Positions 33,591-46,137 of a stretch of 64,000 bases of DNA are shown here, piece after piece. This DNA is from Phylloscopus collybita. Lineage: Eukaryota; Chordata; Aves; Passeriformes; Phylloscopidae. The stretch spans positions 1,736,001 through 1,800,000 of the forward strand of contig JAJNNQ010000077.1 of assembly GCA_027886175.1 (NCBI GenBank), written 5' to 3'. Position numbers and translations under genes: made by a program. Under the pieces are notes generated by a model. The model was not told where the DNA came from. It did no database searches and was given only the letters and a program-made list of their open reading frames with translations. Position 1 is the stretch's first letter; each line of letters opens with the position of its first letter.

Positions 33591-34739
33591 ACTGAAATCC
33601 ACCTGACATATACTTTTGAATACAAGTTTGAGTATTTGAGAGCATTATTACAGTGGAATATCACTGTTTTATTCTTTGTTACAGCGTGCTGGTCACTTGG
33701 GCAATTCTTCCTCCATTTGAGTGCACTGAGCATCAAATGAACAGAGTTTTGATCACACACACTAATTATGCATTCAGTAGCTATCTTCACTTCCTTTGAA
33801 TTTTCTTGACATAGTTGCACCCCTTCTCACAAGTTCTTCTCTGGTTCTTTAGGGTCTGTCTTCAATATCCAATGTTCTTTTTAGGTGGCTCTTCCTTGAC
33901 CCCCACTTTTGAGTATGGGTAATATTATTGTTTTGCAAACCTTCTGTTTTGTCAGCCTTGTAGAGCTGAGCTGACATTATTCTTGCATTTTGAATGACTT
34001 CTGTTTGCCAGAGTTACATCCTTGATCCATTTCCCCAAGGCTGTGCTGTTCTGTTCTACTGTCCTTGATAAGAGTAAATGTTGTTCTCTTCTCCTGTCCT
34101 TGTCACAGCGCTCGCCCACCTGAGGTGTGTCTGCAACCTCCCAGCCTATGGGCTTGGGGTGGGCAAGTGTTCCTGAGGGAACAGGGATGGGACAGCTGGG
34201 CTGGACTGACCCAAGGGATGTTCCATTGCATGTCACACCATGATCAGCAATAAACTGCAGGAAGCTGGGTGGAACAAGCTGGGTAAGGGATTAATTTCTT
34301 TTTAAAAACATTTCCTTTCAAAACATTACCGACACATAAAGAATCCTCTCCTGCCACAAGATGGTTACATATTTTCTGCTGATAGATGATTTCCTGTGAA
34401 TTTGCTTTTCTTCTTTTTGTGGCCCAGCCTGACTCCCGCAGGATGTGACCTGGTCGCTCACCCAGGGAAAAGAGGGCGGCTCCTACACATTTTCAGTTTT
34501 GTGTGGGTATTACCAAAAGTCGCATTTTGTTTTCTCAATGGTTCAACTACATGCCAATAGCCAAGAACTGGTTCTTTTTAGGTTTATTCTTTTTAAAGAA
34601 ACTTAAAAGTTTTAACTAAAACTGAACTGCATTCACTTATAACAGCTGACAATCAATCAGACTTTGTCCCTGTCCCCACCCCAGCATTTCCCTCATCCAG
34701 CCCCTGGCACTCAGAGCAGCTGAGGAATGGAGTCACATC
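33591..34739. other. Unrecognised DNA, possible LTR debris
   Basis: AT-moderate DNA. Around 34180-34260, GGGACAGCTGGGCTGGACTG and GATCAGCAATAAACTG look like an LTR promoter portion, but no partner or borders are seen. No gene is recognised. Confidence 0.35.
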
Positions 34740-34979
34740 CAGGGCTCTCCCCAGGGCTCAGGACTGGGGCCAGCTCAGGTCAATCTCTTGATGGATGATC
34801 TGGACGAGGCCATCGAGGGCACCCTCAATCAATCCCCAGGGAGCCCAGGCTGGCTGGGAGTGTGGCTGTGCTGGAGGGCAGGAAGCTCTGCAGAGGGATC
34901 TGGACAGGCTGGAGCCCTGTGCCCAGGACAATGGGATGAGGTTCAGCAAGGCCAAGGGCCAGGTCCTGCCCTGGGCTAA
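34740..34979 (+). mobile_element. CR1 ORF2 fragment
   Basis: Plus-strand frames read LMDDLDEAIEG, then LDRLEPCAQDNGMRFSKAKG, the region after the CR1 reverse transcriptase core. It is cut at 34980 by a solo LTR. Confidence 0.8.
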
Positions 34980-35696
34980 TGTCATGGGTTGTGGAGTCAA
35001 GGGTTTGTATTCTATTTCATTTGTTAAAAACAGTTGGGGAGATGTTTTTTCTTTATCTCTTGTAACTCAAGGGGGGAGAGGGCCGGATGCCTTCTGATAA
35101 TGGGCCCTTAACACCTCCCCAAACTATACCCTCCCCAAAGCAGTACATCCACATTCCATCATCCTATTGTGAGATGCATCATATCCCCCCTGGCAGTGGG
35201 ATATGAGCCAAGCATTCCTACCTGGATAAAACTGAGACACTGGAACACAAAAGCATCTAGCTTCACCCGATTTCTGGGAGGAAGACTGGACTCCATCTCA
35301 CCATCACCAGACCCCTTCTCACCATCACTGGACCCTTGCTCTACAGGATCATCTCTACTCCACCAGAACCACCTCTGCCACACCAGGAGGACTCATGTTT
35401 GGAATGCTTCCAACACCCTGACCAACAGGGTGTCAGGTTGTAGCTCTGACTCTGTCAGGGTTCTCCAAAATTGTTCTTTGTTTGTTTGCTTGTTTGGCTG
35501 GAGGGTTTTGTTTTCTACTACATTTGTATTGTTAATATTCCTAGTAAAGAACTGTTATTCCTATTCCCAAATCTTTGCCTGAAAGCCCTTAATTGCAAGA
35601 TTATAATTTGGCAGGGGGGGTGAGGGGTTCACATTCCCCATTCCAAGGGAAACTCCAGCTTTCCCTGGCAGATACCTGTCTTTCCAAACCAAGACA
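34980..35696 (+). mobile_element. Solo LTR of a passerine class II ERV type
   Basis: It runs from TGTCATGGGTTGTGG to AACCAAGACA, with GTTAAAAACAGTTGGG and CTTTGCCTGAAAGCCC, a pattern I recognise from passerine ERVK LTRs. It is inserted in the CR1 piece. The flanks are GCTAA and GCTCA, a near-match that may be a decayed 5-bp target-site duplication. Confidence 0.8.
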
Positions 35697-36074
35697 GCTC
35701 ACAGCCACCCAAAATCCCTGGCCGTGCCCTGCCCCTGATCCCCACAGTCTGTCCTGTTCCCTTCATCCCTGCATTGCCAGGGAAATTCTGGGACAAGGCA
35801 GCTCTGCTCTGGCTATGGAGGGAGGTGCAAGTGGGAACCACAACTCATCAGGTTTGTGTCCTTTGGGATTGGGAACTGGTGGGACTTAGAGGCATAGAAA
35901 ATGTCTCTTCTGTGTCTACAGGAACAGGAGATACCCTGGAATTCCTTCAGGAATGTGGGATACCCATGAACCCACTCAGGATCAGGGTCCCCCTACGCCT
36001 CACCATCCTCAGCTTTCAGCTGACCAGACACCATCCCTCCCCCACAAACCTCACCCCACCACATCCCACTGCTC
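35697..36074. other. No gene recognised
   Basis: Short frames only. It may continue repeat DNA interrupted by the LTR. Confidence 0.4.
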
Positions 36075-36290
36075 CTGGGCAGGAAGTGCCATCCAGCCTG
36101 GCCTTGGACACTTCCAAGGATGGAGCAGCCACAGCTTCTCTGGGCAACCACTACCAGGGCCTCAGCACCCTCAGAGGGAAGAATTCCTTTCCAACATCCC
36201 ATCTAACCCTGCCCTCAGGCAGTGGGAAGCCATTCCCCCTTGTCCTGTCCCTGCAGGCCCTGGGAAAGAGTCTCTCTTCTCCAAGAATTG
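36075..36290 (-). mobile_element. CR1 3' untranslated fragment
   Basis: The plus strand reads CCAGCCTGGCCTTGGACACT, TCTCTGGGCAACC, GGGAAGAATTCCTT and CCATTCCCCCTTGTCCTGTC, which is the well-known CR1 3' region in reverse. Confidence 0.88.
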
Positions 36291-37033
36291 CTGCTCCTCC
36301 CTGCCGTGGGGGGAAAGTTGGAAGTTGATTTTCTCCCCGTGGCCCCGGGCCAGCCCTGAGCCAGGGGCAGGACCTTTCCCTGGAGCTCTGCGGGCGCTGG
36401 CTCGGTTCGGCCGCAGCCCAGCAGACGGAGCTCAGAGCTCCCCGGGGGCTGCGGCTCCTCCCGAGGGGCAGCGCTGGGGCAGCTCCCACCTCTGCCCCGG
36501 GGCAGCAGCAGGGACAGCAGCCGAGGGAAGGGCTGGGGCTGGGCCAGGCCAGGGCTGGGCTGCACAGCAGCAAAAGCTTCTTCCCCCACAGGGGGCTCAG
36601 ACACTGCCCAGGCTCCCCAGGGAATGGGCACAGCCCCGAGGCTGCTGCAGCTCCAGGAGCCTTTGGACACCGCTCCCAGGGATGCCCAGGCTGGGATTGT
36701 TGGGCTGTCTGTGCAGGGCCGGGCCTTGGAATCCATGATCCCGGTGGGTCCCTCCCAGCTCAGCCCATTCTGCAATTCTCACCCTTTGGCTCAGCCTTTC
36801 TGTCCCCAGCAGGAGCTGGCAGAGCTGCTGGGCTGGGGCAGGAGCAGGGCAGCCCCAGCGTTCCCCTCTCTGTGACACCACAGCAGTGACAGCCCCAACA
36901 TTCCATGCCTGGAGACGCTCCAAGGGAAGTGTCCAGAGCCGTGTCCAGTCAACAGAACTGCCCGGCCACTGACCCTGAGTGACCATGGCCCTGCCAGCTG
37001 GGAGGCACCGCTGGGGCAGCTGCACCTCAGCCC
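36291..37033. other. GC- and CpG-rich stretch without a recognised gene
   Basis: 36340-36500 has several CG dinucleotides (GCGGGCGCTGGCTCGGTTCG) and so resembles a small CpG island, but no exon or transcript signal could be assigned. Confidence 0.4.
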
Positions 37034-37731
37034 TGTGATAAATGAATGATTTTGTGCTTACTAAATTGTATCTGAATCAATATTTTAGAAAAAGGCAAAT
37101 AATACATGATTAGTGTGACAAAACTGATCCTTGCAGATGTTTATGAAAAAAATAGGATACAGGATGTAATTTGAGATAAGTAAAATCCGAAAACTGAATA
37201 GGTCTTGGGATAATTGGAAGATTGGCCTTGAGATGGAAAAATGGGATGGTTCCAGGTACAGAATTTGTGTTTTTACTTAAGGCTTATTATTGAAATATGA
37301 TGTTGGCTGACATAAAACAAGCCTTTGGGTGCACGCACAACCTGTAAGGTTATCCAGAGGACAACGAGGAAGACTGTGAGCCTTCATCCAAAAGACCACC
37401 AAAAGAGGACAGAGGACCCCCTGGGACAAGTGAAGCATGCACCATGAAGTACAGTGATGTAGATTCTTAGAATTGGGAATAGGAGGAAACTGACAGGAAA
37501 CATAGATGAATATGTATTAGCAGATAGTATCTAAGTGTAGTCTGAATTGCTCTGTTTTCTACCTGAGGTGGGGTGAGAAGCCCTCCCCGTACCCAGTCAG
37601 TTTTGCTTATGCCTTATCAGAACTCTAACCGGATTTAATTAATCATTGCCAAATTTTTAGATATGCTTAATTTTATATTAAATTGCTGCTAAAATTTAAA
37701 TTTGTTCTTTATTTTACTTATATTTATACCA
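37034..37731 (+). mobile_element. Probable solo LTR (class III-like), AT-rich
   Basis: An AT-rich 0.7 kb insert in GC-rich DNA, from TGTGATAAATGAATG to TATTTATACCA, with a GGTGAGAAGCCCTCCCC stretch near its end as in bird ERVL LTRs. No clear target-site duplication was found. Confidence 0.5.
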
Positions 37732-38739
37732 GGTGCCTGCCTTGTTCCAGACCTGCCAGATGGGCTTGGGGCTGCCCTGCATCCTCCTGGGGAAGTTCCC
37801 TGAGGCTCAGAGCACTCAGTGCCCAGACTCCTTTCCCTGTGCCTGCTGTGTCCCCTGGGGCTGCAGAGCTCTCCTGGCTCACAGCAGACATTCAGTCCTT
37901 GATCTCAGGGTGACCCCACCCTGGCCAGGCCTGTGCCCAGGGAGCTCCACTCCCTGCTGCTCCCTGGCACACACTGTCCCTGCAGGTGCCCTGTGCTCTC
38001 CTGGCAGCTCTCCAGGCCCTCCAGACAAACATTCTCCTGCCATCAGCCCTGGCACAAGCTGCACAGCCCCAGCAAGGTTCAGCACAGACCCTTCACCATC
38101 TGATGGGGCCCTAGCCACCAACAAGCAGAGCCTGACCCAGACCTGAGTCCCCTGAAGGCCACCCTGGGATGCTGATCTCATCCCAGTGAGCCCTGAGAGA
38201 ACAAGGAACACAAGGAGCCTCTTCAGAGTCTGTTCCTTGGGCCTGTTGCTGAGAGGGACTGTGCAGGGAGAGCAAAGCCTTCCTGGGCTGCCCTCAGGAG
38301 ATGCTGCCCTTTGCTGCTGGAGCTGCTGTGCTGGAGCCCAGCTGTGTCCCAGCAGTGCCCATGGCCTGGCCCTGCCTGTGCTCACAGCACGCACACGCAG
38401 CAGGACAGTGACCAAGCTGCCACAGCCCTGCGGCCTGACAGCCACAGAAGGGCTGGGAAGGAGAGGCTGCACTTGGGAAGAGCAGCTGTGGGAAGAGCCA
38501 GGGCCATTGTCCCTGGCTGTGCTGCTGGGCTGGGAGTCTCTGCCCTGCACCTCTGCTCACAGGCACTGGCCCTGCAAAGACAGAGAGGGGCTGAGGGAAC
38601 ATCTTGGGCACCCAGGGCAGAGCAGGACACTTTATTTGACAGAAATGCAGAGTGATCAGGGCTCCTTACTGTCTCTGCTTAACACAGGCACGGTAGATAC
38701 TGATGTAGCAATACTGGGACTGATGGCATCCCTTTATGG
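37732..38739. other. No gene recognised
   Basis: GC-rich, CCTGCTG- and CAGCTGCTG-laden DNA similar in style to receptor flanks. Overlapping frames on both strands are unsupported. Confidence 0.4.
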
Positions 38740-38856
38740 AAAATAGAAGAAAAAGAAAGGGAAAGAGAAAGGAAACGACAAAGGAAAAAAAAAAAGGAAA
38801 AAGGAAAAAGGAGAAAGGAAAATGGAAAAAGGAAAAAGGAAAAAGGAAAAGGAAGA
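38740..38856 (+). repeat. Purine-only microsatellite (GGAAAAA type)
   Basis: About 115 bases almost purely of A and G, with GGAAAAA heptamers from 38789. A mirror-like purine tract of this kind could form triplex DNA. Confidence 0.9.
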
Positions 38857-38924
38857 ATTAATACATTAATAGAATCCCAAACAAGACACACATGGCACAA
38901 AGCAGTCTCGGCCTGGAATGAGCT

Positions 38925-39115
38925 TCATTCTGAATGCTGTGCACAAACAAAGAGGAACCTCATTGTTTCTGAAAAGCACAGAGTGGTCATACTCCTCAGG
39001 GCATCCTCCAGCTCCTGGTTCCTCAGGCTGTGGATGAGGGGGTTCAGTGTTGGAGGCAGCAGCCAGCACAGAAGTGACAGTGCCAGAGCCAGGGATGGGC
39101 ACCAGGTTGGCACAG
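38925..39115 (-). pseudogene. Olfactory receptor remnant (helix 7 and tail)
   Basis: The minus-strand frame holds PPTLNPLIHSLRNQELEDALRSM, split here as PPTLNPLIHSLRN plus QELEDALRSM, the end of an olfactory receptor, and then runs past the normal stop to 38925. Everything before helix 7 is replaced by the 39131-39653 segment, yet the receptor 5' flank resumes at 39656. It cannot make a receptor. Confidence 0.85.
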
Positions 39116-39130
39116 GTGACCTTGAGGCTC

Positions 39131-39653
39131 TGCAGGGCTCAGGCCCAGGGGCTGTGCCAGAGTCAGGGCTGAGCTGACACTCTGTGGGCTGGGGCAGAGC
39201 CCAGGCAGAAATGAGCCCTGAGCCAGCAGCTCTGCAGTGGTGGCCACCAGGCCCGGTGGCCAAGAGAGGCTTCTGGCCATGGCCTGGAAGCAGCTGCTGC
39301 TGCCCAGGGGCCTTTGGTGCCTCAGGCTCTCCCTGGCACAGCTCCCAGCACGGCACTCTGCACTTGTGCCCGAGTCCTTCCCTCTGCTGGGGCTGGCCTG
39401 GGGCTTTTTCTGCAGCAGGATCTGCCCTGGTCCTGGCACAGAAAAGGCAGTTCCTGCTGGAGCAGGAGGCTCTGCCTGCAATGGGCTCAAACAACTCCAA
39501 CAAGGCCCTGTTTGCAAAGCCCCCAGTGGGAAATGAAGAAGGGGATCATGCTGCTTTGGGGGTGAAGAATGCTGAAAGCAGCCTGACTCCTCCATCCCAA
39601 AGTTCCACATGCTGAGAGGGAGCTGAAGCTGTGGCAGAGCTGCTCAAATCCCC
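39131..39653. repeat. Duplicated segment filling the receptor remnant
   Basis: Inverted copy of 14-537. It sits exactly between receptor 5' flank and receptor helix 7. Its 143-codon plus-strand frame is also open in the other copy, but 11 of the residues differ, which speaks against coding. Confidence 0.8.
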
Positions 39654-40741
39654 AGAGATTTGCTGCCTCTGCACATTCCAACCTTTTGAAGGAGGAAAGA
39701 CAGTAACATTTGAAGGTAGATTTTTCACAGAAAAGTCAAAGCACTTTCTCACAGACATTTTCCTGCCACTAAACTCCTTCCCCTTCTCTGTATCTAGGAG
39801 ACCTTCCTTCACCTGTGTTATTGGAGCCCTGATTGCTGCTGGCCAGTGTTGTGTGATGAGCCAGACCTGGACCTGCAGGACACCTAGGAGTCAGCCCTGA
39901 CCCCCAGTCAGTGCAGGGGAACAGTGAGGGCAGGGGCCAGTCCTGGTGTTTGGACTTGGACAAAGAATCTGCTCCTAAGGCACAGAAGCTGCCAGGGAAA
40001 AGGATGGAGATTGCAGGAGGCAGAAGGAGAGGTTCTGCTGCACCTGGGGAGAACAGAGAGTCCAGTGAGGCAAGAGGATTGTCTCAGCCTTAGTGCAGAC
40101 TGAGGGGAGCTCTTCTGTCCTTCTCTCCTGTTCCCAGCTCCCCTGGACTGGCACCTTTCTGAGCTCCATTCCTGTATTACCCTGGAAAGGCAGGAAGACA
40201 CTGCTGAGTTGAGAGGGATCCCTGGCACACAAAGTGGCTCCTGCCTTTCCCAAATTCAGGGAGAGTTGGCTCATTCCCAGCTTCCCAGCCTGTCAGACCT
40301 TTGTGAGGCACAGGGAGCTGGGACACCCCACTGCTGTGCTCAGCCTGACCAGGAGGAGCCCAAGGGCTGGGCCTGAGCCTGCAGCTGGAAGTGCCATTCC
40401 CAGAGAGCCCCTCAGCAATGGCAGCAGCAGCTGGGCAAGGCAAGGAGAGAGAGAGCCGGGCCCTGAGGAAAAGCCTTTCCCTGCCCAGCCCTGCCCAGCC
40501 CCTGCAGTGCAGGCAGCAGCAGTGCAGGACAGTGGCCCTCAGGCCCTGGGCAGCAGGCAATGGGCACATGGCAGCAGAGATGCCCTTCATCTCTGCAGCT
40601 GCTCTGCCGGCCCAGGAGAGGACTGAGGGCCCCCAGCCCCCGGGCTGAGGGCTGTGCTGGCTGCCAGGGGACACAGCAGCTGTGCTGCTCAGGCCAGGGT
40701 CTGCCCTGCAGGGCAGGGCTGGCAGCTGCCACATCTCCCCT

Positions 40742-40742
<1 letters not shown>

Positions 40743-40772
<30 letters not shown>
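40743..40772 (+). repeat. CAG microsatellite, copy C
   Basis: Ten uninterrupted CAG triplets. Confidence 0.95.
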
Positions 40773-40773
<1 letters not shown>

Positions 40774-42974
40774 GCTGCCCTCAGCACTGCCTCCCTCCCT
40801 CCCTGCCCAGGGCTCTGCTGCTGCAGCTGTCCCAGCCCGAGCTGTTCCTGTGGGCCCGGGCTCCTTCCCTGCCACAGCTGCCAGAGCCCAGCCCAGCCCC
40901 TGGGCCAGCTCTGCCCTGCAGCTGCTCCCGGCTGCAGGCATTAAAGAACAGCTCCCCCAGGCCTGGGCACCATGGAAAGATGATGCTGCATGGATCTGGA
41001 GCCTGGGCAGCTGCAGGCACTTGCTGAGCTTCCCAGGAAAACGCCGTGGGATGGTTGAAGAGCCTCAGGCCCTGCTCTGCCCTGCACAGCAGAGTTTCCA
41101 CTGCCACCAAGCTGAGCCAGGGAAAAGTGGGAGCACAGATTCAGGAAAGCAGAGACCCAAGCAGGAAACTCCTGTGCTGAATGAGCTCATGAAAAGTCCC
41201 CTCAGAAATGACCTGGGCATGAACTGGAGCTCTGAGCAGCCCTGGCACACACAGCACCCTCTCCACAGCAGCAGCAGCAGCAGGACCTGCCCTGGCAGGA
41301 GTCACTCCTTTCACCCACAGCTCCCCTCCAGCATCCATGGGAGCTCCCAGGCAGGCTGAGAGCTGCCCCTGGCAGGTGGCAGATGCCCTGGGCTGGCCAA
41401 GAGCCCTGAGGGCTGCAGGAGCTGCTGTGCAGGACAGCCCTGGGCAGCCCTGGCTGCAGCCCCAGCTTCAGCCCCTGCAGCCGTCCCTGGCAGCAGGAGC
41501 CGTCCTGCCCTGTCCCTCTGACGGTGCCCAGGGCAGCCCCGCTCTGGAGCACATCCTCCCCCAAAGCAGAAAGGGCAGCAGAGCCATCCTTACAGTCACC
41601 TCAGTGCTGTCCTGGGTCAGCTTGAGGAGATCCCTGCAGCCAGAGACTGACTGTGTCAGAAGTGGTGAAGATTTCCCCAGGAAGAAATTTAGAATTTTCA
41701 AAAGCTGTGAAGATTTCTTCATGAAGAATCTCAGAATTGTCCTTGCTGTTTCTTTAAGCCTCTGTCTGCTTCACTGCTCTCAGGTACCTGCAGGGCCAGG
41801 AGAGGAGCTGCTCCTCAGGAGAAATGTCCTTTTGTAGCTCTTCTTGGTTGCCAAGTTCATCCTCTTTTCCAGGAGCCCAGCCCAGCTCATCAGCACAGGC
41901 ACAACACAAGGACTTAAATTAATCTCTTGGGGTTTTGGTGCTGTTTACATCAGATTCAGTCCCTCAGAGTGTGCAAAAAAAACTTCTCAAGAACTCCAAA
42001 TCAGATTCCAAGTCCAAACTTTCATTAAGTTTTAATCGGTCCCACAGAGAAGCACAACTATGAAAGTTTCTCCAGGATCCTGGTAGATCAGAACACTGCA
42101 GGCCGTGAGGACAGGTGGGGACAAACAAGGCAAAGGTGTCTCTGATGCTGAGCAAACCTGGATGTGTTTCAGGAATGCAAAGGGCCAAGGCCGGAGCCCC
42201 AGCCCCTGCCAAGGCACATCCTGTCCCTCCCTCCTTGCTCAGGCCTCTTCCCAGGCCACTGGGATGTGGGGATGTGCAATGCCAAGGGCAGCACCATGGG
42301 GCAGCCCCTGCCAGGCTGCTGAGCAGGGACAAGGAGGCCATGAGGCCCTTGCAGGCCTGCAAGGGTCACTTGTCCCCTCCTGCTGGCTCAGGCCCAGGGC
42401 CAGCAGCCATGGCCCAAGTGCTGCAGGAGTTGGCTGTGTCAGGGCCTTGCAGCTGCTGCCCATCCCTGTGGCCTGTGCAGCCCAGGCTGTCCTACGCTGT
42501 CCATGCCCTGTGCCTCTGTCCCTGCAGGCTGTCGTCACCCGCGGCTGCCCCACCTGGCTGGGCCCTTCCTTTGCTGACAGCTCTGCGTCCTGCCTGCCTC
42601 TGCCTGGGCACACACAGCCTTGGGCTGGATACCAAAAGAGTTCATTCCATTTTTACAGTGCCTGTGATCTTTTAGCACAGGAACAAGGCATGCAGGGCCT
42701 GCTTTCCCAGCAAGGAGGTTTGGAAGAGAAGAAGACATCTGGCTCAAGAGTGCAGTGGTAGAATTAGCAAGGACTGAAACTGGGAACTTAGCATGGGTTT
42801 TATAGTAATGGTTATATTGTTATATATGTGTAATGACCTTATATTAGCAACACTGGTTTAGAGTCACATGTCCAGGTAACGTATGAGTTATTGCATGTTG
42901 GACCTCAAGCCTGAGTAAGTGATGCCCTCTTAAACACCAAGTGTGTGTTAAGGAGTCTTATTTTGATATTTCAG

Positions 42975-44690
42975 GCATTTGGTGACAGCAGAGGCTCACA
43001 GAACCAAGGAGTCTACTATGACATCTTGGAACCTCATGGAACCAAAATCCTTTGTGACACAGCAGGGCCACATGCAACCAATGGTCCATTGTGATGCTGC
43101 AGATCCAAGGAGGCCATTGGGACACTCTGGAACCTCATGGAATCCAAAGTACATTGTGACAGAGAAAGGCCTTATGGAACCCAGAGTCCATTGTGACACA
43201 GCAAGGCTTTTTTTGAGCAAGGGAACCATTGCTGATAGTCCAGAAACTCATGGAACCAAGGGGCCACTGTGACACACCAGGGCTGCATGGAATGAAAGGT
43301 CCATTTTCACAATGTGGATCTAAGGAGACCATGGTGACACTGTGGGGCCTCGTGGAACCAAAGGGACCATTCTGACACAGCAAAGCCTTGTAGGACCTAG
43401 GAGGCCATTGTGACACTGCTGAACCTCACAGAACCAAAGTGATCATGTTATACTGTGGTACCTCATGGAACCAAAGGTCCATGGTGACACTGGACAACCA
43501 AGAAGACTGTTGATGGCAGTATGAAAGCTCATGGAACCTGAACACTTGCTGTGACACAGCAAGGTCTCATGGAACCAAGGGTCCATTGCAACTTTGTTGG
43601 GCCTCATGAAACCACGAGCCATTGTGACACAGTGTGGCCACATGGAGCCAAGGGGCCATTGTGACTGAGGAACCTCGTGGAACCAAGTGTCTATTGTTAT
43701 ATTCTGGGGCCTTGTGGAACCAAGGGGACCACGGTGACATTGCAGGGCCCCATGGAACAATGCAGACTATTCTGATACTTTGGGACCCACTGGAACCAAG
43801 GGGCCATTAGAGCATGGAAGAGCCTCATGGAATCAAGGGGGCTGCAGTGAACACTGTGGGTCTCCATGGGATGAAGGGTCCATTCTGACACTGTGGAACC
43901 AAGGATACCATGGTGACCCTATAGGACATCATGGAACCAAAGGTCCATTGTGACACAGCAGGACCTCATGAAACCCTGGAGGCCATTTGTACACCTTGAG
44001 GCCCTGAGAAACCAAAGGGCCATTGTAACACTTCAGGGCCCCATGGAACTAAGGATTCATGGAACAGCTCAGGACCCCATGGAAACGAAGGTCCATTGTG
44101 ACATTGCAGGGCCTCGTGGAATCCTGGAGACCATGATGAAACTTTGAGGCCTCGTTGAACCAAGGGGCTCTGCAGGACCTTGTGGGGCCAAGGAGACCAT
44201 TGTGACACTGCAGGGCCTCATTGAACCAAGGGTCAGTTGTGATACTGCAGTACCAAGGAGACCACTGTGACACTGAAGGCCTCATGGAAGCAAGGGGGGA
44301 CAATTGGGATGCTGCGGGGCCCATGGGAAGCAAGGAGCCAGCGTGACAGAGCTGGGCCTCATGCAGCCAAGGGGCCATTGTGATCCTGAGGAGCCCAATA
44401 GAACCAAGGCACCACTGTGACACTGCAGGACTATCTGGAACCAGGGAGACCATTGGGACATTCGGAGGCCCCATGGAACCGAGGGGGCCACTGTGTCATT
44501 GTGCAGCTCCATGGAACCAAGGAAACCATTTTGGCACTGCAAGGGCTCATGGAAGCAAGGGACCTTTGTGACACTATGGGGCCCCATGGAAACAAGGGGC
44601 CAGTGTGACACAGCGGGCCCCTGTGGAACCAAGGATCCAATGTGACCCCACCATTGTGACGCTGTGGGGCCCTGTGGATCCAAGGGAACA
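42975..44690. repeat. 37-bp-type minisatellite array, copy C
   Basis: Units as at 16965, in matching order. It has the undisturbed site GGCCAAGGAGACC near 44174 that copy A shows split by an LTR. A few units recur at 45205-45285 inside the next satellite. Confidence 0.92.
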
Positions 44691-44699
44691 GGGAACAGG

Positions 44700-45560
44700 T
44701 CTGGCTGGCTGGGCCTGACTGGCTCAACTGACCTGGGCATGTTGAGGGTCTCATCTCATGCGTCCCTGAAACCCTGGGGCTCTGGGCTTTCCTTCCTATG
44801 GAAAAGAACCATCCCTCCTGCCCAGGTTCCCATGGCCAAAATTGGTACTTCTCCAAAATTCATGTATACAAGGCTTTATGCCAGACTAAAGCTGCCAGGA
44901 CAGACAGGCCTGGCTCACCTTAGGCTCTGGTGATCACCTCTGATCTGCCCTGGAAATCCTGGGGCTCTGTGCTTTCCTTCCTATGGGAAAGAATTGGCCT
45001 TCTCATGCAGGTAGTCATGGCTGAAATTGGGATTCTGCCCCCAAAATTCCATATACCTGAGATACAGAACCCAACATGTTTATTCCATTGCTCCCAGATG
45101 AAAGCTGCCAGGACAGACAGCTCTGGCTGGCCTTGGCCTCTGGTGGCTGCCGTTCATCAGGCTCTGAAACACTGGGGCTCTGTGCTTTCCTTCTTGTGAA
45201 GACCATGGTGACACTGTGGGGCCCCATGGAACCAAGGGGCCATTGTGACCCTGCAGGGCACCATGGAAGCAAGGTGAAATGGAACAGGTCTGGCTGGTTT
45301 GGCCTCCCAGGAGCCACCTGACAGGTTCAGCTGATTTTGGAATGCTGAGAGCTGCCTCTCATAAACCCCTGGAACTGAGGGACTCTGTGCTTTCCTTCCT
45401 ATGGAAAAGAACCATCCCTCTATCCAGGTACCCACGGACAAAACTGATACTCCCCCAAAAAAATTCCCTATATGCAAGGGTTCCCCCAGACAAAAGCTGC
45501 CAGGACAGAGAGCTCTGGCTTGCCTTGGCCTCTGGTGGTCACCTCTCGTTTTAGAGAAAG
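44700..45560 (+). repeat. 185-213-bp tandem satellite
   Basis: At least four units with GGGCTCTGTGCTTTCCTTC, CTATGGAAAAGAACCATCCC, AAGCTGCCAGGACAGACAG and CCTTGGCCTCTGGTGGTCACC in order. GGGGCTCTG lies at 44776, 44961 and 45174. The last step is widened by an island of the 37-bp minisatellite. Confidence 0.85.
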
Positions 45561-45716
45561 CCCTGAGAAAACTATTTGAACAGATTTGTCTGCTGGAACA
45601 TCAATGAGCCTCTCCGTCTCTCAAAAACTCACATGCTCTTCTGATCATGTGTCCTTTGTCATTGTGTATTATTCAGGAAATATTATTTTGAGCTTAAAAA
45701 CATAATCTTTTCATCA

Positions 45717-46020
45717 TGTTGCCACGCTTTGTGCCTACCATGTTTTGGTTTTGGGAAATTCTGTGCCCAGGCACTCTCTTGGTACACAAGGTTACATAAT
45801 GTAAACTACCTTGTTTTGTACAAATTTCCCAGAGGAGGGATTTTCACGTGGTGGTCTCTGGAACTGACCAATGGTTCCCAAAGGTCCCACCTCTAAGGTG
45901 GGCACATCTGTAAAAGCATAAAAGTAGCCCAAGAAATAAACCGGTGGCTCCTCCTGGATGGGGAGTCAACGCAGCCTTCTAATCACTCCCTGCCTCCATT
46001 TATTGTGTCCCACAGCAACA
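45717..46020 (+). repeat. 5' LTR of the compact ERV
   Basis: TGTTGCCACGC to CCACAGCAACA. Possible TATA box CATAAAA at 45917-45923 and AATAAA at 45935-45940. Confidence 0.88.
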
Positions 46021-46022
46021 TC

Positions 46023-46040
46023 TGGTGATGCCCGACGTGA
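46023..46040 (+). promoter_or_regulatory. Primer binding site, tRNA-Trp-like
   Basis: TGGTGATGCCCGACGTGA, two bases after the LTR end. It resembles the tryptophan-tRNA primer site of avian retroviruses with an added base. Confidence 0.75.
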
Positions 46041-46137
46041 CCTGTAGCCACAAGAACAAGGTAAAAAATACCTTGCCCCTTTTAAAGGAAAAAAGGGATT
46101 TTTATTTCTCTCTGATAAGGAGAAGAAATTTGAAAAA

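Larger units (their letters stand above)
39656..44690. repeat. Segmental duplication, partial copy C
   Basis: Follows 13670-18610 of copy A in the same direction: receptor 5' flank, CAG run, left inverted-repeat arm and minisatellite. It ends before the ERV remnant. It lacks the LTR insertions found in A (18024) and B (56265). Confidence 0.88.

Noticed and set aside
36340..36500. CpG-rich stretch as a host gene promoter
   Set aside because: No following exon or splice pattern could be recognised, and the area is full of CR1 and LTR debris.
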